Shown here one piece after another: positions 54,155 through 63,753 of a stretch of 64,000 nucleotides of DNA (position 1 is the stretch's first letter; every line of letters starts with the position of its first letter). The notes beneath the pieces were generated by a model, which was not told the DNA's origin, did no database searches, and worked only from the letters and a program-made list of their open reading frames with translations. This DNA is from Croceicoccus hydrothermalis (GTDB lineage Bacteria; Pseudomonadota; Alphaproteobacteria; Sphingomonadales; Sphingomonadaceae). Where the stretch lies: positions 124,001 to 188,000 of the forward strand of contig NZ_JAIQCI010000001.1 of the NCBI RefSeq assembly GCF_022378335.1. The letters are read 5' to 3'. Both the position numbers and the translations under genes were made by a program.

Positions 54155-56098
54155 TCACTTCGCGCCCGGCACAGCGCGGATCATGAATTGTCGCCAGATT
54201 CGCGCCGGTGCGTCGCCGCCCGAAATCCGGCTGCGGTCGGCGGCGTCCGCATCGGCATAGACCCACACGCCCGCCACGATCCCCCCGGCCCAGCCGACGA
54301 AGACCGCATTGCGGTTTTCCTGGCTGGTGCCGGTTTTGCCGAAATTGGGAATGGGAAGCCGGGCGGCCTGCCCCGTGCCGCGGTTCACCGTTTCGCGCAG
54401 CATCTCGATCATCTCGGCATGGACGCGGGGGTCGAGCCGGTAGCGTCCGCCGTGGTCCTCCGGCTCCCCGCGGGCGGGCTGCACCGCATAGGGGTGCACC
54501 GGATATTCGCCGCGCGCGACGCCCGCATAAGCGGCGGTAAGCTGCAACAAGGATACATCCGCAGTCCCCAGCGGCAGCGACGTATCGGCCGGGTCCATCG
54601 CCGCGTCGATGCCGAAATCCTGCGCCAGCGAGACGACCGCATCGCCGCCGATCTGATTATAGAGCCGCGTCGCGACCACGTTGCTGGAATGGACGAACGC
54701 ATCTTCGAGGGTGATCTCGCCGCGGTAGGCATTGCCCGCATTGCGCGGCCCGCCGGGAATTTCGGTATCGCTCACCATCATGCCGGGACTCATGCCTTGC
54801 TGTAACGCGGCGAGCCAGACGAAAAGCTTGAACGTGGACCCCGGCTGCCGCCCGGCCAGCGCGTGGTTGAATTGATTCGCGTTGTAATCCTTGCTCCCCA
54901 CCATGGCGAGGACCGCGCCGTCGGGCCGCATCGCGACGAGCGCGACCTCCGCATTGCCGACATCGACCGAACGCACCGCCGCCTCCGCCGCGCGCTGCAC
55001 CTCGACATCGAGCGTGGTGGCGATGATCGGCGCATCGGCGCCATACCCTTCCGCCACGGCGAGCCGGCGAATCCAGTTGGTGAAATGGGCATAGCGCGGC
55101 GGTTCGCGGTTGGATTGCAGGCGCAGCCGCGCATCGGGCATGGCGCGGGCCTCCTCTTGCGTAAGATAGCCTGCATCGACCATCGCGATCTTCACCACGT
55201 CGGCGCGGGCGCGGGCGGCGGCGGCGTGGACGCTGGGGGCAAGGCTGCTCGGCGCCTTGGGCAGGCCGGCGAGCAGGATCGCCTCTTGCGGGGCGAGATT
55301 TTCCGGCGCCTTCCCGAAATAGCGCATGGACGCCGCGCGCAGACCATAGGACCGGTCGCCGAAATAGATCTTCGAGAGATAGCGTTCGAGGATCTCCTCC
55401 TTCGTCAGCCACAGTTCGAGCCAGAGCGCCGTCGGGACCTCCAGCAATTTGCGCCCCATGGTGCGGTCGTGGCTGTAATAGGTGACCTTGGCGAGCTGCA
55501 TCGTGATGGTGGAGCCGCCCTGCATCGACCCGCCGCCCAGATTATGGACGAAGGCCCGCGCCACCCCGCGCGGATCCACGCCCCAGTGGGAAAAGAACCG
55601 ACGATCCTCGATCGCGAGGAAGGGCTGTATCACGTGGGCGGGCAGCATCTCCGCCTCGACAGGGGCAAGCACCACGTCGCCGCCGCGCGCGATCGGCTGA
55701 CCGTCCTGCGCGACGAGGACGAAGGGATCGCCATGCGGGTCGAGCGTTTGCGACACAGGCTTCGTCGCGGCAAGCCACACGATCGTGAGGCCGAGCAGCA
55801 CGACGAACGCCACCGCCCCCCATTTAAGCAGCCGCGCGGTAAGCGTGAAGGGCAGCAGCAGGCACCCGGCGATACATCCGCGGCGGCGCGGTTCGTCGGG
55901 CGGGGCGGGGTAATATTCGTCGGTATAAGCGTCGTCGTGTGGATCGCGTTCGTCCCAGTCGTGCCCGAACCCGTCGTGCCCGAAACCGTATCCCTGCGAC
56001 TCTTCGAGATAGCCCGGCTTGTCCGGTGCGGGCGCGAGATCGCGGCGCGAACGGCGCCACCAGCCGCCCCGGCGCGGGGTTCCGAAATCATCCGCCAT
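54155..56098 (-). CDS. Bifunctional class A penicillin-binding protein
   Basis: A 647-residue cell-wall synthase. A ~75-residue cytoplasmic N-terminus contains repeats (GYGFGHD-GFGHDWDERD) and acidic/Tyr-rich sequence. A membrane helix (WGAVAFVVLLGLTIVWLAA) follows. The GT51 domain has IEDRRFFSHWGVDPRGVARA, GGSTITMQLAKV and KEEILERYLSKIYFG. The transpeptidase domain has GSTFKLFVWL (SxxK), HSSNVVATRLY (SxN) and FGKTGTSQENRNA (KTG). It is shorter than PBP1a because it lacks the OB-like insert. It makes and cross-links peptidoglycan with mtgA as a monofunctional helper. Confidence 0.92.
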   Translation of the reverse strand: MADDFGTPRRGGWWRRSRRDLAPAPDKPGYLEESQGYGFGHDGFGHDWDERDPHDDAYTDEYYPAPPDEPRRRGCIAGCLLLPFTLTARLLKWGAVAFVVLLGLTIVWLAATKPVSQTLDPHGDPFVLVAQDGQPIARGGDVVLAPVEAEMLPAHVIQPFLAIEDRRFFSHWGVDPRGVARAFVHNLGGGSMQGGSTITMQLAKVTYYSHDRTMGRKLLEVPTALWLELWLTKEEILERYLSKIYFGDRSYGLRAASMRYFGKAPENLAPQEAILLAGLPKAPSSLAPSVHAAAARARADVVKIAMVDAGYLTQEEARAMPDARLRLQSNREPPRYAHFTNWIRRLAVAEGYGADAPIIATTLDVEVQRAAEAAVRSVDVGNAEVALVAMRPDGAVLAMVGSKDYNANQFNHALAGRQPGSTFKLFVWLAALQQGMSPGMMVSDTEIPGGPRNAGNAYRGEITLEDAFVHSSNVVATRLYNQIGGDAVVSLAQDFGIDAAMDPADTSLPLGTADVSLLQLTAAYAGVARGEYPVHPYAVQPARGEPEDHGGRYRLDPRVHAEMIEMLRETVNRGTGQAARLPIPNFGKTGTSQENRNAVFVGWAGGIVAGVWVYADADAADRSRISGGDAPARIWRQFMIRAVPGAK

Positions 56099-56149
56099 GA
56101 TGCACCAACCTGCCGGAAGGCGCGCCCGGCCGCATCCGGCCGAAGGACA

Positions 56150-57139
56150 TTATCCGGCGCGCGACACGACGCTTTCGGGAAGGTCGGTGCCAAAGACGCG
56201 CTGATAATATTCGGCGACCAGCATGCGCTCGGTCTCGTCGCATTTGTTCAGGAAGGACAGGCGGAAGGCAAATCCGACATCGTTGAAGATGCGTGTGTTT
56301 TCCGCCCAGCTGATGACCGTGCGCGGCGATGCCACGGTGGAGATGTCGCCGTTGATGAACCCTTCGCGGGTCAGGTCGGCGACCTGCACCATCTTGCGCA
56401 CCAGATCGGCCTCTGTCGTCGGGACCTGCGCGCGCACGATGTTCACTTCCGTCGCCTCGGGCAGGTAATTCAACCCGACCACGATGTTCCAGCGGTCCAT
56501 CTGCCCCTGATTGATGGCCTGCGTGCCGTGGTAAAGGCCGCTGGTATCGCCGAGGCCGACCGTGTTGGCGGTCGCGAACAGGCGGAAATACGGGTCGGGG
56601 CGAATGACGCGGTTCTGATCGAGCAGGGTCAGCTTGCCGCTGGTTTCCAGGACGCGTTGAATGACGAACATCACGTCGGGGCGGCCCGCGTCATATTCGT
56701 CGAACACGAGCGCGGTCGGCGTCTGCAGCGCCCAGGGCAGCAGCCCTTCGCGAAACTCGGTCACCTGCAACCCATCGCGCAGCACGATCGCATCGCGCCC
56801 GACAAGGTCGATCCGGCTGATATGCGCATCGAGGTTGATGCGCACGCATGGCCAGTTGAGCCGCGCGGCGACCTGCTCGATATGGGTCGATTTGCCGGTG
56901 CCGTGATATCCCTGCACCATGACGCGCCGGTTGTGCGCGAACCCGGCCAGGATCGCGAGCGTGGTGTCGGGATCGAACACGTAATTGGGATCGGTATCGG
57001 GCACGCGTTCGTCCGCGCGGCTGAAGGCCGGGACCTTCATGTCGATGTCGATCCCGAAGGTTTCGCGCACGTCCACCTGAGTGTCGGGCGCGGCCAGTGC
57101 GGTTTCGTGGCTGTTCGTGTTCTGGGTAATGTCGTTCAT
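56150..57139 (-). CDS. cobS: CobS-like cobaltochelatase AAA+ subunit
   Basis: A 329-residue MoxR-type AAA+ ATPase starting [35 protein letters not shown] matches CobS N-termini. Walker A is [18 protein letters not shown], Walker B is [15 protein letters not shown], and [22 protein letters not shown] is the sensor-1 region. CobS, CobT and CobN insert cobalt in aerobic vitamin B12 synthesis. No cobT or cobN lies in this window. In many sphingomonads cobST occur away from other cob genes, so the role may differ. Confidence 0.9.
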   Translation of the reverse strand: MNDITQNTNSHETALAAPDTQVDVRETFGIDIDMKVPAFSRADERVPDTDPNYVFDPDTTLAILAGFAHNRRVMVQGYHGTGKSTHIEQVAARLNWPCVRINLDAHISRIDLVGRDAIVLRDGLQVTEFREGLLPWALQTPTALVFDEYDAGRPDVMFVIQRVLETSGKLTLLDQNRVIRPDPYFRLFATANTVGLGDTSGLYHGTQAINQGQMDRWNIVVGLNYLPEATEVNIVRAQVPTTEADLVRKMVQVADLTREGFINGDISTVASPRTVISWAENTRIFNDVGFAFRLSFLNKCDETERMLVAEYYQRVFGTDLPESVVSRAG

Positions 57140-57208
57140 GGCGCCATCGCGGTTAAACATGTGCCGCGGGCGGGGCAACAGGCAATCGGCGATAGCGCCG
57201 GTTTTGCA

Positions 57209-57814
57209 TCACCCGAACCGGCCCGCGCGGCGAAGATGCTGATACGCGACGACGACCTGTTGCAGGCGGTTTTCATGGCTGCGGTCGCCGCCGTTGCGGT
57301 CGGGATGGTATCGCCGGACGAGTTCAGAATAGCGGCTTCGCAATTTCTGCCGGTCGGCATCGACGCCGAGGCCCAGCACGTCGAGCGCACGGGCATCCTC
57401 GCCCGAAACGCCGGCGCGGCGGGCGCGGTCCTCCTTCCGCCATTCGCGTTCGCGATCGGATCGACGGGCACGGGCGCGCGCCGAGATCGCCTCCAGCGGA
57501 TCGTCGAAATCGGCCCAGCGCGGCGCACCGTCGATGCCCGCCGTCGGCGAATAGGCCCGCGAATCGCGCCAGCCGGACACGGGCGATTGCGCGTCGAGGA
57601 TTTCCTCCGCGCTCATCCCCTCGAAAAAATCGTAGCCCGCATTGAACTGCCGCACATGGTCGAGACAGAACCAGCGCCAATCCCCCGGCCCGTCGAAACC
57701 GGGGCCGCGCGCGCCCGGCGCACGAAATTCGCCTGCCTCCTCGCATCCGGGGGCGTGGCAGATCGTGCCGGGATTTTCGTAGCGTCCATGGAACCGGTCT
57801 CGTGACATCGCCAT
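57209..57814 (-). CDS. J-domain protein (DnaJ-like) with C-terminal J domain
   Basis: A 201-residue protein. The N-terminal part carries two Cys/His groups (ICHAPGCEEAG and FCLDHVRQFNAGYDFFEGMS), possibly a small zinc-binding fold. A charged Arg-rich linker follows, and the J domain is at the C-terminus (ALDVLGLGVDADRQKLRSRY, RRYHPDRNGGD with the HPD motif). J proteins stimulate DnaK; the client is unknown. It precedes cobS on the same strand, a recurrent alphaproteobacterial pairing. Confidence 0.88.
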   Translation of the reverse strand: MAMSRDRFHGRYENPGTICHAPGCEEAGEFRAPGARGPGFDGPGDWRWFCLDHVRQFNAGYDFFEGMSAEEILDAQSPVSGWRDSRAYSPTAGIDGAPRWADFDDPLEAISARARARRSDREREWRKEDRARRAGVSGEDARALDVLGLGVDADRQKLRSRYSELVRRYHPDRNGGDRSHENRLQQVVVAYQHLRRAGRFG

Positions 57815-57870
57815 TGAAATGATACGCCCGCCCCGAAATGTGAACCCCCCGATTTGAAAGCGCCCCCGAC

Positions 57871-58167
57871 ATGACCCAGCCCGATTCCCCGCCGACCCCT
57901 CTCGAAACCGAGATTCGCGAATTGCTCACCGCCGCGTTCGCGCCCGCCCGGCTGGAGGTGAACAACGACAGCGCGTCCCATCGCGGCCACGCGGGCGATG
58001 ACGGCAGCGGCGAATCGCATTTCTCGGTCTATATCGAGGCCGACGCATTCAAGGACCGCTCCCGGCTCGAACGGCAGCGCATGGTCAATCGCGCATTGGG
58101 CGACATTCCGGGAGAGCGCGTCCATGCCCTCGCGATCAAGGCCGAAGCGCCGGGGATCGTCCCATGA
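57871..58167 (+). CDS. BolA family protein
   Basis: A 98-residue protein with the BolA fold: LETEIRELLTAAFAPARLEV, an insertion (NNDSASHRGHAGDDGSGES), HFSVYIEADAF, and RSRLERQRMVNRALGDIPGERVHALAIKA. The invariant C-terminal-region His (HAL) is present. BolA proteins pair with monothiol glutaredoxins to handle Fe-S clusters or regulate iron. The stop overlaps the GST start in ATGA. Confidence 0.92.
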   Translation: MTQPDSPPTPLETEIRELLTAAFAPARLEVNNDSASHRGHAGDDGSGESHFSVYIEADAFKDRSRLERQRMVNRALGDIPGERVHALAIKAEAPGIVP

Positions 58168-58889
58168 GCTACGCACTGTGGTACTGGCCCGGCCTTCCCG
58201 GACGCGGCGAGTTCGTGCGGCTCGTCATGGAGGGGGCGGACATCGCCTATACCGAACCGGCCCGCGCGCCCGGTCTTTCCAACGATGACGGCATGACGAA
58301 AGTGGCCGAACATCTGGCCGCGATGGAAAACCGCCCGGCCTTTGCCGTGCCTTTGCTCGAACTGGAAAGCGAATCGATCGCGCAGACGCCGAACATCCTC
58401 GCCTTCCTGACCGAGATGCACGACATCGGCACGAAGGACGCGGCGGCCCGGCGATACATGAATCAGCTGCAACTCGACATCGCCGACATGACCGAGGAAG
58501 TGCACGGCGTGCACCATCCCATCGCCACCTCGCTCTATTACGACGATCAGAAGGACGCGGCGATACAGGCGGCCGACGATTTCCGCGAAAACCGCATTCC
58601 CAAATATTGCGACCATTTCGAAGCCGCGGCACGGGCGAGCGGGGGCGAATGGGCGGTTGGAGAGACATGGAGCGCACTCGACGCGTCGCTCGCCTATCTC
58701 CTCGACGGGCTGCACTGGATGTTTCCGAAACGCATGGCCGCCCTTGCCGAAGATTACCCCCGGCTGCACGCCATTCGCGACGGCTTCTTTGCCTTGCCGC
58801 GCATCGCCGATTACCGGAAAAGCGACCGGTGCCAGCCTTTCGGCAAAGAGGGTATCTTTCGCAACTACCCCGAACTGGACGCTGCATGA
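58164..58889 (+). CDS. Glutathione S-transferase family protein
   Basis: A 241-residue GST-fold protein. The N-terminal thioredoxin-like domain starts YALWYWPGLPGRGEFVRLVMEG, with the family's PLLELESESIAQTPNILAFL segment holding the glutathione-binding Ser. A helical C-terminal domain follows (GETWSALDASLAYLLDGL). It lies in a three-gene chain, bolA-GST-pirin, with 4-base overlaps at both ends. Substrate unknown. Confidence 0.88.
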   Translation: MSYALWYWPGLPGRGEFVRLVMEGADIAYTEPARAPGLSNDDGMTKVAEHLAAMENRPAFAVPLLELESESIAQTPNILAFLTEMHDIGTKDAAARRYMNQLQLDIADMTEEVHGVHHPIATSLYYDDQKDAAIQAADDFRENRIPKYCDHFEAAARASGGEWAVGETWSALDASLAYLLDGLHWMFPKRMAALAEDYPRLHAIRDGFFALPRIADYRKSDRCQPFGKEGIFRNYPELDAA

Positions 58890-59779
58890 CCGACCCCATT
58901 CTCAAGACCGTCACCCCCATAAGCCACGATCTCGGCGCGTTCACCGTGCATCGCGCGGTGCCGCAAGAGGCATGCCGGTCGGTCGGCCCCTTCGTCTTCG
59001 TCGACGAATTCGGGCCCAGCACGCTCGACATCGGGACCGGCATGGATGTCCGGCCGCACCCGCATATCGGCCTGTCGACCGTGACCTATCTTCTCGAAGG
59101 GGCGATCGAGCATCGCGATTCGCTCGGCAGTCGTCAGGTCATCACGCCCGGCGCGGTCAATCTGATGACGGCGGGGCGGGGTATCGTGCATTCCGAACGG
59201 TCGCCGGCGGACGAACGCGCCGCCGGCCCGCGCCTGTTCGGGACGCAGACATGGCTCGCGCTTCCCGATGGCAAGGAAAACATCGATCCGGCGTTCGAAT
59301 CCATCGCGTCCAAGGATCTCCCCATCGTTTCCGATGGCGGATCGCAGGCGCGGATCATCATGGGCACGCTGTGGGGCAAAACCGCGCCGACCACCTGCCA
59401 CACCGAAACGATCAACGCGGATATCGAGCTCGCCCCCGATGGCAGCATGCCAATCGGGACGGAGGTCGCGGAGCGTGCGATCTTGCTGCTCGCCGGCGAT
59501 GCGAGCATCGATGGCGTCGCGCTCGACCCGCTCAAGCTCATCGTGTTGCGGCCCGGTGCGGCGGCGGTGCTGTCGTCGCGCGAAGGGGGACGGGTCTTCC
59601 TCCTGGGCGGCGAACCTGTGGGCAAGCGATATGTGTGGTGGAATTTCGTGCACAGCAGCCGCGACCGTATCGAACAGGCAAAGGAGGACTGGCGCGACGG
59701 CAAGTTTCCGCGCGTGCCCGGTGACGAGGCGGAATACATCCCCTTGCCCGACCGGCCAAAGACTGTCAGCTATCCCTGA
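58886..59779 (+). CDS. Pirin family protein
   Basis: A 297-residue bicupin. The metal-binding motif lies in VRPHPHIGLSTVTYLLEG, followed by IEHRDSLGS and the GRGIVHSERS pair. The C-terminal half is the pirin C domain (GGRVFLLGGEPVGKRYVWWNF). Bacterial pirins include quercetin dioxygenases and redox regulators. The start at 58886 overlaps the GST stop by four bases. Confidence 0.92.
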   Translation: MTDPILKTVTPISHDLGAFTVHRAVPQEACRSVGPFVFVDEFGPSTLDIGTGMDVRPHPHIGLSTVTYLLEGAIEHRDSLGSRQVITPGAVNLMTAGRGIVHSERSPADERAAGPRLFGTQTWLALPDGKENIDPAFESIASKDLPIVSDGGSQARIIMGTLWGKTAPTTCHTETINADIELAPDGSMPIGTEVAERAILLLAGDASIDGVALDPLKLIVLRPGAAAVLSSREGGRVFLLGGEPVGKRYVWWNFVHSSRDRIEQAKEDWRDGKFPRVPGDEAEYIPLPDRPKTVSYP

Positions 59780-59805
59780 AAGAAAACAGGGTATGGGACA
59801 GATCG

Positions 59806-60732
59806 ATGAAAACGGTGCATCTGGATAACGGAATAGAATTGCAGGTTCGCGACGAAGGGCCGCGCGATGCGCCCGCGCTGATCTTCCTGCACGGCTTTCC
59901 CGAATCGCATCGCACCTGGCGGCATCAGATCCCGCATCTCTCGCGCCGATTTCGCTGCATCGCACCGGATCAGCGCGGATACCGCCATTCGTCGAAACCC
60001 GGCGGGCCGGAGCATTACCGGGCACATCTGCTGGTGGGGGACGTATTCGCGCTGGCCGATGCGCTCGACATCGCGCAATTCACGGTGGTCGGGCACGATT
60101 GGGGCGGCGCGATCGCATGGGCCGTGGCCATGGCGGGGCAGCCGACGAAAGAGCAGGGCGCGGCGGGACCGCATGCGGGCCGCGTCACCCGCGCGATCAT
60201 CGCCAATGCCCCGCACCCCGCCGTGATGCAGCCGCTTTTATACACGGACCGCGAACAGCGCGCCGCCTCCCAATATATCCGCGTGTTCCGCGATACGGAT
60301 AATGACGCGCTGATCCGGCAGGGGGGGTTGCTCCCGCTGCTGGCGAAAGCATTTCCGAACCGGGAGGCCGCGCCGCGCCCGGACGCCGAGGAGCAGGCCG
60401 CTCTGATCGAGGACTGGTCCGATCCGGAGCGCGCGTTCGGCATGATCAACTGGTATCGCGCATCGGCGATCGACGTGCCGCCGATGGATGCGCCCTTTGC
60501 CATTCCCGACGATGCGACGGCGATTTCCACACCGCGGATCACGATCCCGACGCTCGTGGTCTGGGGGATGGAGGACCATGCCATCCGCCCCGCCAATCTG
60601 GACCAGCTTCCCGATCATGTCGACGACCTCACCATCGAGCGTATTGGCGATGCGGGCCATTTCGTCATCTGGGAACGGCCGGAGGCGGTGAACGCGGCGA
60701 TGGACAGGTTTCTCGGCACGGGCGAACGGTAA
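59806..60732 (+). CDS. Alpha/beta hydrolase, epoxide-hydrolase-like
   Basis: A 308-residue hydrolase. FLHGFPESHRTWRHQ supplies the oxyanion hole, and DQRGYRHSSKP is the next family motif. VVGHDWGGAIAW carries an Asp nucleophile (not Ser), as in epoxide hydrolases and haloalkane dehalogenases. WGMEDHAI is the acid region and GDAGHFVIWERPEAV holds the catalytic His. The HGFPES form of the oxyanion motif favours epoxide hydrolase. Stand-alone gene 26 bases after the pirin gene. Confidence 0.87.
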   Translation: MKTVHLDNGIELQVRDEGPRDAPALIFLHGFPESHRTWRHQIPHLSRRFRCIAPDQRGYRHSSKPGGPEHYRAHLLVGDVFALADALDIAQFTVVGHDWGGAIAWAVAMAGQPTKEQGAAGPHAGRVTRAIIANAPHPAVMQPLLYTDREQRAASQYIRVFRDTDNDALIRQGGLLPLLAKAFPNREAAPRPDAEEQAALIEDWSDPERAFGMINWYRASAIDVPPMDAPFAIPDDATAISTPRITIPTLVVWGMEDHAIRPANLDQLPDHVDDLTIERIGDAGHFVIWERPEAVNAAMDRFLGTGER

Positions 60733-60776
60733 CGCCCATTGCCAGTGAAGGCTGCGACGCCTAAGTCGCGGCTGTC

Positions 60777-61469
60777 ATGACAAAGCCGCTCACCTTCGCC
60801 ATTCCCAAGGGCCGCATCCTCGACGAAGCCTTGCCGTTGATGGCCCGCGCCGGGATCGTTCCCGAACCGGGCTTCCACGACAAGGCCAATCGCGCGCTGA
60901 GCTTTGCGTGCGAGGATCCCTCGATCCGGCTCATCCGCGTGCGGGCCTTCGACGTCGCCACCTTCGTCGCGCATGGCGCCGCGCAGGCCGGGATCGTCGG
61001 CTCCGACGTGATCGAGGAGTTCGATTACTCCGACCTCTACGCCCCCGTCGATCTCGACATCGGCCATTGCCATCTGGCCATAGCGGAGCCGGTGGACGGA
61101 GCGGAAGAAGACGGCCGCAGCGCCAGCCACATCCGCGTCGCGACCAAATATCCCAACATCACCCGCCGCTGGTTCGAGGCGAAGGGCGTGCAGGCCGAAT
61201 GCGTGAAGCTGAACGGTGCGATGGAGCTTGCGCCCTCGCTCGGCCTTGCCAGCCGCATCGTCGATCTCGTCTCGACGGGCCGCACGTTGAAACAGAACGG
61301 GCTTGTCGAAACGGCGAAAATCCTGCCCGTGTCGGCCCGGCTCATCGTCAATCGCGCTGCGCTCAAAACCGATAGCGCCCGTCTCGGCCCCATGATCGAG
61401 GCGTTTCGCGCGCTGGCCGAACAGAACCCTGGTCACGAGGCGGCGGGCCTGCCGGCGGGCGCGGCGTAA
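60777..61469 (+). CDS. hisG: ATP phosphoribosyltransferase, short form
   Basis: A 230-residue enzyme for the first step of histidine synthesis. [30 protein letters not shown] and [19 protein letters not shown] (the PRPP-binding loop) are clear. The C-terminal regulatory domain of long HisG is absent, so activity should need HisZ, which is not in this window. Its TAA stop shares a base with the hisD ATG (TAATG). Confidence 0.95.
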   Translation: MTKPLTFAIPKGRILDEALPLMARAGIVPEPGFHDKANRALSFACEDPSIRLIRVRAFDVATFVAHGAAQAGIVGSDVIEEFDYSDLYAPVDLDIGHCHLAIAEPVDGAEEDGRSASHIRVATKYPNITRRWFEAKGVQAECVKLNGAMELAPSLGLASRIVDLVSTGRTLKQNGLVETAKILPVSARLIVNRAALKTDSARLGPMIEAFRALAEQNPGHEAAGLPAGAA

Positions 61470-62770
61470 TGCGCAGACTGGATGCTTCGGACGCGGATTT
61501 CGACGCCGCCTTCGCCGCCATCGTCGCCGACCGGCGCGAGGAGGACGCGGGCGTCGGGCGCGATGTCGCCGCGATCCTGGCGCGGGTGAAAGAAAAGGGC
61601 GATGACGCGCTCATCGCCTATACCGACAAATTCGATTCCCACACGCTGGCCGGCGATGGCGACACGGGATGGACCATCGGGGCGGAGGAATGCCGCGCGG
61701 CCTATGACGGGCTGACCCCGGCGCTGCGCGATGCGCTGGAAACCGCGGCGGCGCGCATTCGCGCCTATCACGCGGCGCAATTGCCACAGGATCGCGATTA
61801 TCGCGACGATGCGGGGGTACGGCTCGGCGCGAAATGGCGGGCGGTGGATGCCGCCGGGCTTTACGTGCCGGGCGGGCGCGCGGCCTACCCGTCCTCGCTG
61901 CTGATGAATGCGATTCCGGCTAAGGTGGCGGGTGTCGGACGGCTCGCCGTCGCGACGCCGACGCCCGGTGGCGCGGTCAATCCGCTGGTGCTGGCCGCCG
62001 CCCATGTCGCCGGGGTCGACGAAATCTGGCGCATCGGCGGGGCACAGGCGATCGCGGCGCTCGCCTATGGCACCGGGCGGATCGCGCCGGTGGATGTCAT
62101 CACCGGCCCCGGGAATGCGTGGGTCGCGGAAGCGAAGCGGCAATTGTTCGGCGTGGTGGGCATCGACATGGTGGCGGGCCCGTCGGAAATCCTCGTGATC
62201 GCGGATGCGGACAACGACCCGGCGCACATGGCCGCCGATCTGTTGAGCCAGGCCGAGCACGATCCGGTCGCGCAATCCATCCTGATCACCGACGACGCCG
62301 GTTTCGCGTCTGAGGTCGCAAACGCGGTGGAGGATGAGCTGTCCCGCCTGCCCGACGCGGGCGTCGCGCGGCAAAGCTGGACCGATCACGGCGTCATCAT
62401 CACCGCGCCGATGGCACGCGCCGCCGAGCTTGCGAATGCGCTGGCCGCCGAACATGTGGAGCTGGCCGTGGCTTCGCCCGAACCGCTGCTCGACGCAATC
62501 CGGCACGCAGGATCGGTCTTCATCGGTCGTAATGCACCCGAAGCGGTTGGCGATTATGTCGCGGGTCCGAACCACGTCCTGCCCACCGGGCGGCGCGCCC
62601 GGTTCGCGAGCGGGCTCTCCGTGCTCGATTTCATGAAGCGGACGAGTTTCATCGAACTCGACCGCGCGGCGCTTTGCGCGATCGGCCCCGCCGCCGTCGC
62701 GCTGGCCGAGGCGGAAGGGCTGCACGCCCATGCCCGGTCGGTCGCCATCCGCCTCGAAGGAGAGAATTGA
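61469..62770 (+). CDS. hisD: Histidinol dehydrogenase
   Basis: A 433-residue zinc enzyme for the last two steps of histidine synthesis. GLYVPGGRAAYPSSLLMNAI, DVITGPGNAWVAEAKRQLFG, IDMVAGPSEILVIAD, LLSQAEHDPVAQSILITDD (Zn ligand His) and GPNHVLPTGRRARFASGLS are the family motifs. Coupled to hisG (TAATG) and to the DUF1993 gene (TGATG). Confidence 0.96.
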   Translation: MRRLDASDADFDAAFAAIVADRREEDAGVGRDVAAILARVKEKGDDALIAYTDKFDSHTLAGDGDTGWTIGAEECRAAYDGLTPALRDALETAAARIRAYHAAQLPQDRDYRDDAGVRLGAKWRAVDAAGLYVPGGRAAYPSSLLMNAIPAKVAGVGRLAVATPTPGGAVNPLVLAAAHVAGVDEIWRIGGAQAIAALAYGTGRIAPVDVITGPGNAWVAEAKRQLFGVVGIDMVAGPSEILVIADADNDPAHMAADLLSQAEHDPVAQSILITDDAGFASEVANAVEDELSRLPDAGVARQSWTDHGVIITAPMARAAELANALAAEHVELAVASPEPLLDAIRHAGSVFIGRNAPEAVGDYVAGPNHVLPTGRRARFASGLSVLDFMKRTSFIELDRAALCAIGPAAVALAEAEGLHAHARSVAIRLEGEN

Positions 62771-63294
62771 TGAGCATTTCGCTGCACCACGCGCTTGTCC
62801 CCCAGTGGATCCAGATGATCGACGGGCTGGAGCGCGTGCTCACCAAGGCGGACAGCCATTGCGGCGAGGCGGAATGCAGCGAGCAGGAACTGGTTCAGCG
62901 CAAACTCGCGCCAGACATGCTGGATTTCGCGTATCAGGTGAAGTCGGTGCGCACCCATTCCATCGGCGCGGTCGAAGGTGTGCGGGCCGGGGTGTTCAGC
63001 CCTGACATGTCCGACAGCCCGCGCGATTTTGCCGCCATGCGCACGATGCTGTCGCAGACGCGCCATGCGATAAGCGCGCTCGACCCGGCGGAATTCGAAG
63101 GTTTCATCGGCAAGCCTGTGGAATTTCGTTTTCGCGATTTCGTCATGCCGTTCGACGGGGAGGAATTTCTCCTCTCCTTCTCGCAACCCAATTTCTATTT
63201 CCATGTGACGACGGCCTACGCGATCCTGCGTCAGGCCGGTGTCGCGGTCGGCAAGTTCGACTATCTGGGATCGGTCCGGAAGAAAGTTTCATGA
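62770..63294 (+). CDS. DUF1993 domain protein
   Basis: A 174-residue protein starting MSISLHHALVPQWIQMIDGL. The conserved DUF1993 features are KLAPDMLDFAYQVKS, the helical middle with ALDPAEFEG, and FSQPNFYFHVTTAYAILRQA near the end. The fold is related to DinB-like four-helix bundles. Function is unknown. It is translationally coupled on both sides, between hisD and nusB. Confidence 0.88.
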   Translation: MSISLHHALVPQWIQMIDGLERVLTKADSHCGEAECSEQELVQRKLAPDMLDFAYQVKSVRTHSIGAVEGVRAGVFSPDMSDSPRDFAAMRTMLSQTRHAISALDPAEFEGFIGKPVEFRFRDFVMPFDGEEFLLSFSQPNFYFHVTTAYAILRQAGVAVGKFDYLGSVRKKVS

Positions 63295-63743
63295 CTCAAA
63301 AAGCCCGTTCGCAATCGCGCTCCGCCGCGAGGCTCGCCGCGGTGCAGGCCTTGTATCAGCACGATATGGAAAAGACGCCGGTCACGCGTCTTCTCGACGA
63401 ATTTCATCAGCACCGGCTCGGCCGCGAGATCGAGGAGGCGCAATATGCCGATGCCGAGGTCGCGTTTTTCGACGATCTGGTAAAGGGCGTCGACGCCCGC
63501 CGCGACGAGATCGACACCCGCATTACCGAGCGGCTGGCGGCGGGGTGGTCGCTGACCCGGCTCGATCGCACCATGCTGCAGATCCTGCGCTGCGGCACGT
63601 ATGAGCTGATGGCCCGCGCCGATGTGCCGAGAGCCAGCGCAATCAGCGAATATGTCGATGTCGCCCATGCCTTTTTCGAAGCGCGCGAGGCAAAGTTCGT
63701 GAACGGCCTGCTCGATGCCATCGCGAAGGACGTGCGGTCCTGA
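63291..63743 (+). CDS. nusB: Transcription antitermination factor NusB
   Basis: A 150-residue all-helical RNA-binding protein. The N-terminal Arg-rich segment (QSRSAARLAAVQALYQHDM) and the C-terminal SAISEYVDVAHAFFEAREAKFVNGLLD are diagnostic. With NusE it binds boxA in rRNA leaders. It overlaps the DUF1993 gene by four bases and is followed 10 bases later by thiL, a widespread nusB-thiL pairing. Confidence 0.95.
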   Translation: MTQKARSQSRSAARLAAVQALYQHDMEKTPVTRLLDEFHQHRLGREIEEAQYADAEVAFFDDLVKGVDARRDEIDTRITERLAAGWSLTRLDRTMLQILRCGTYELMARADVPRASAISEYVDVAHAFFEAREAKFVNGLLDAIAKDVRS

Positions 63744-63753
63744 AACCCGCGCC

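Noticed and set aside
54863-57805. A 980-codon plus-strand open frame across the PBP, cobS and J-protein genes
   Set aside because: It runs antisense to three well-recognised genes and has no recognisable domain.
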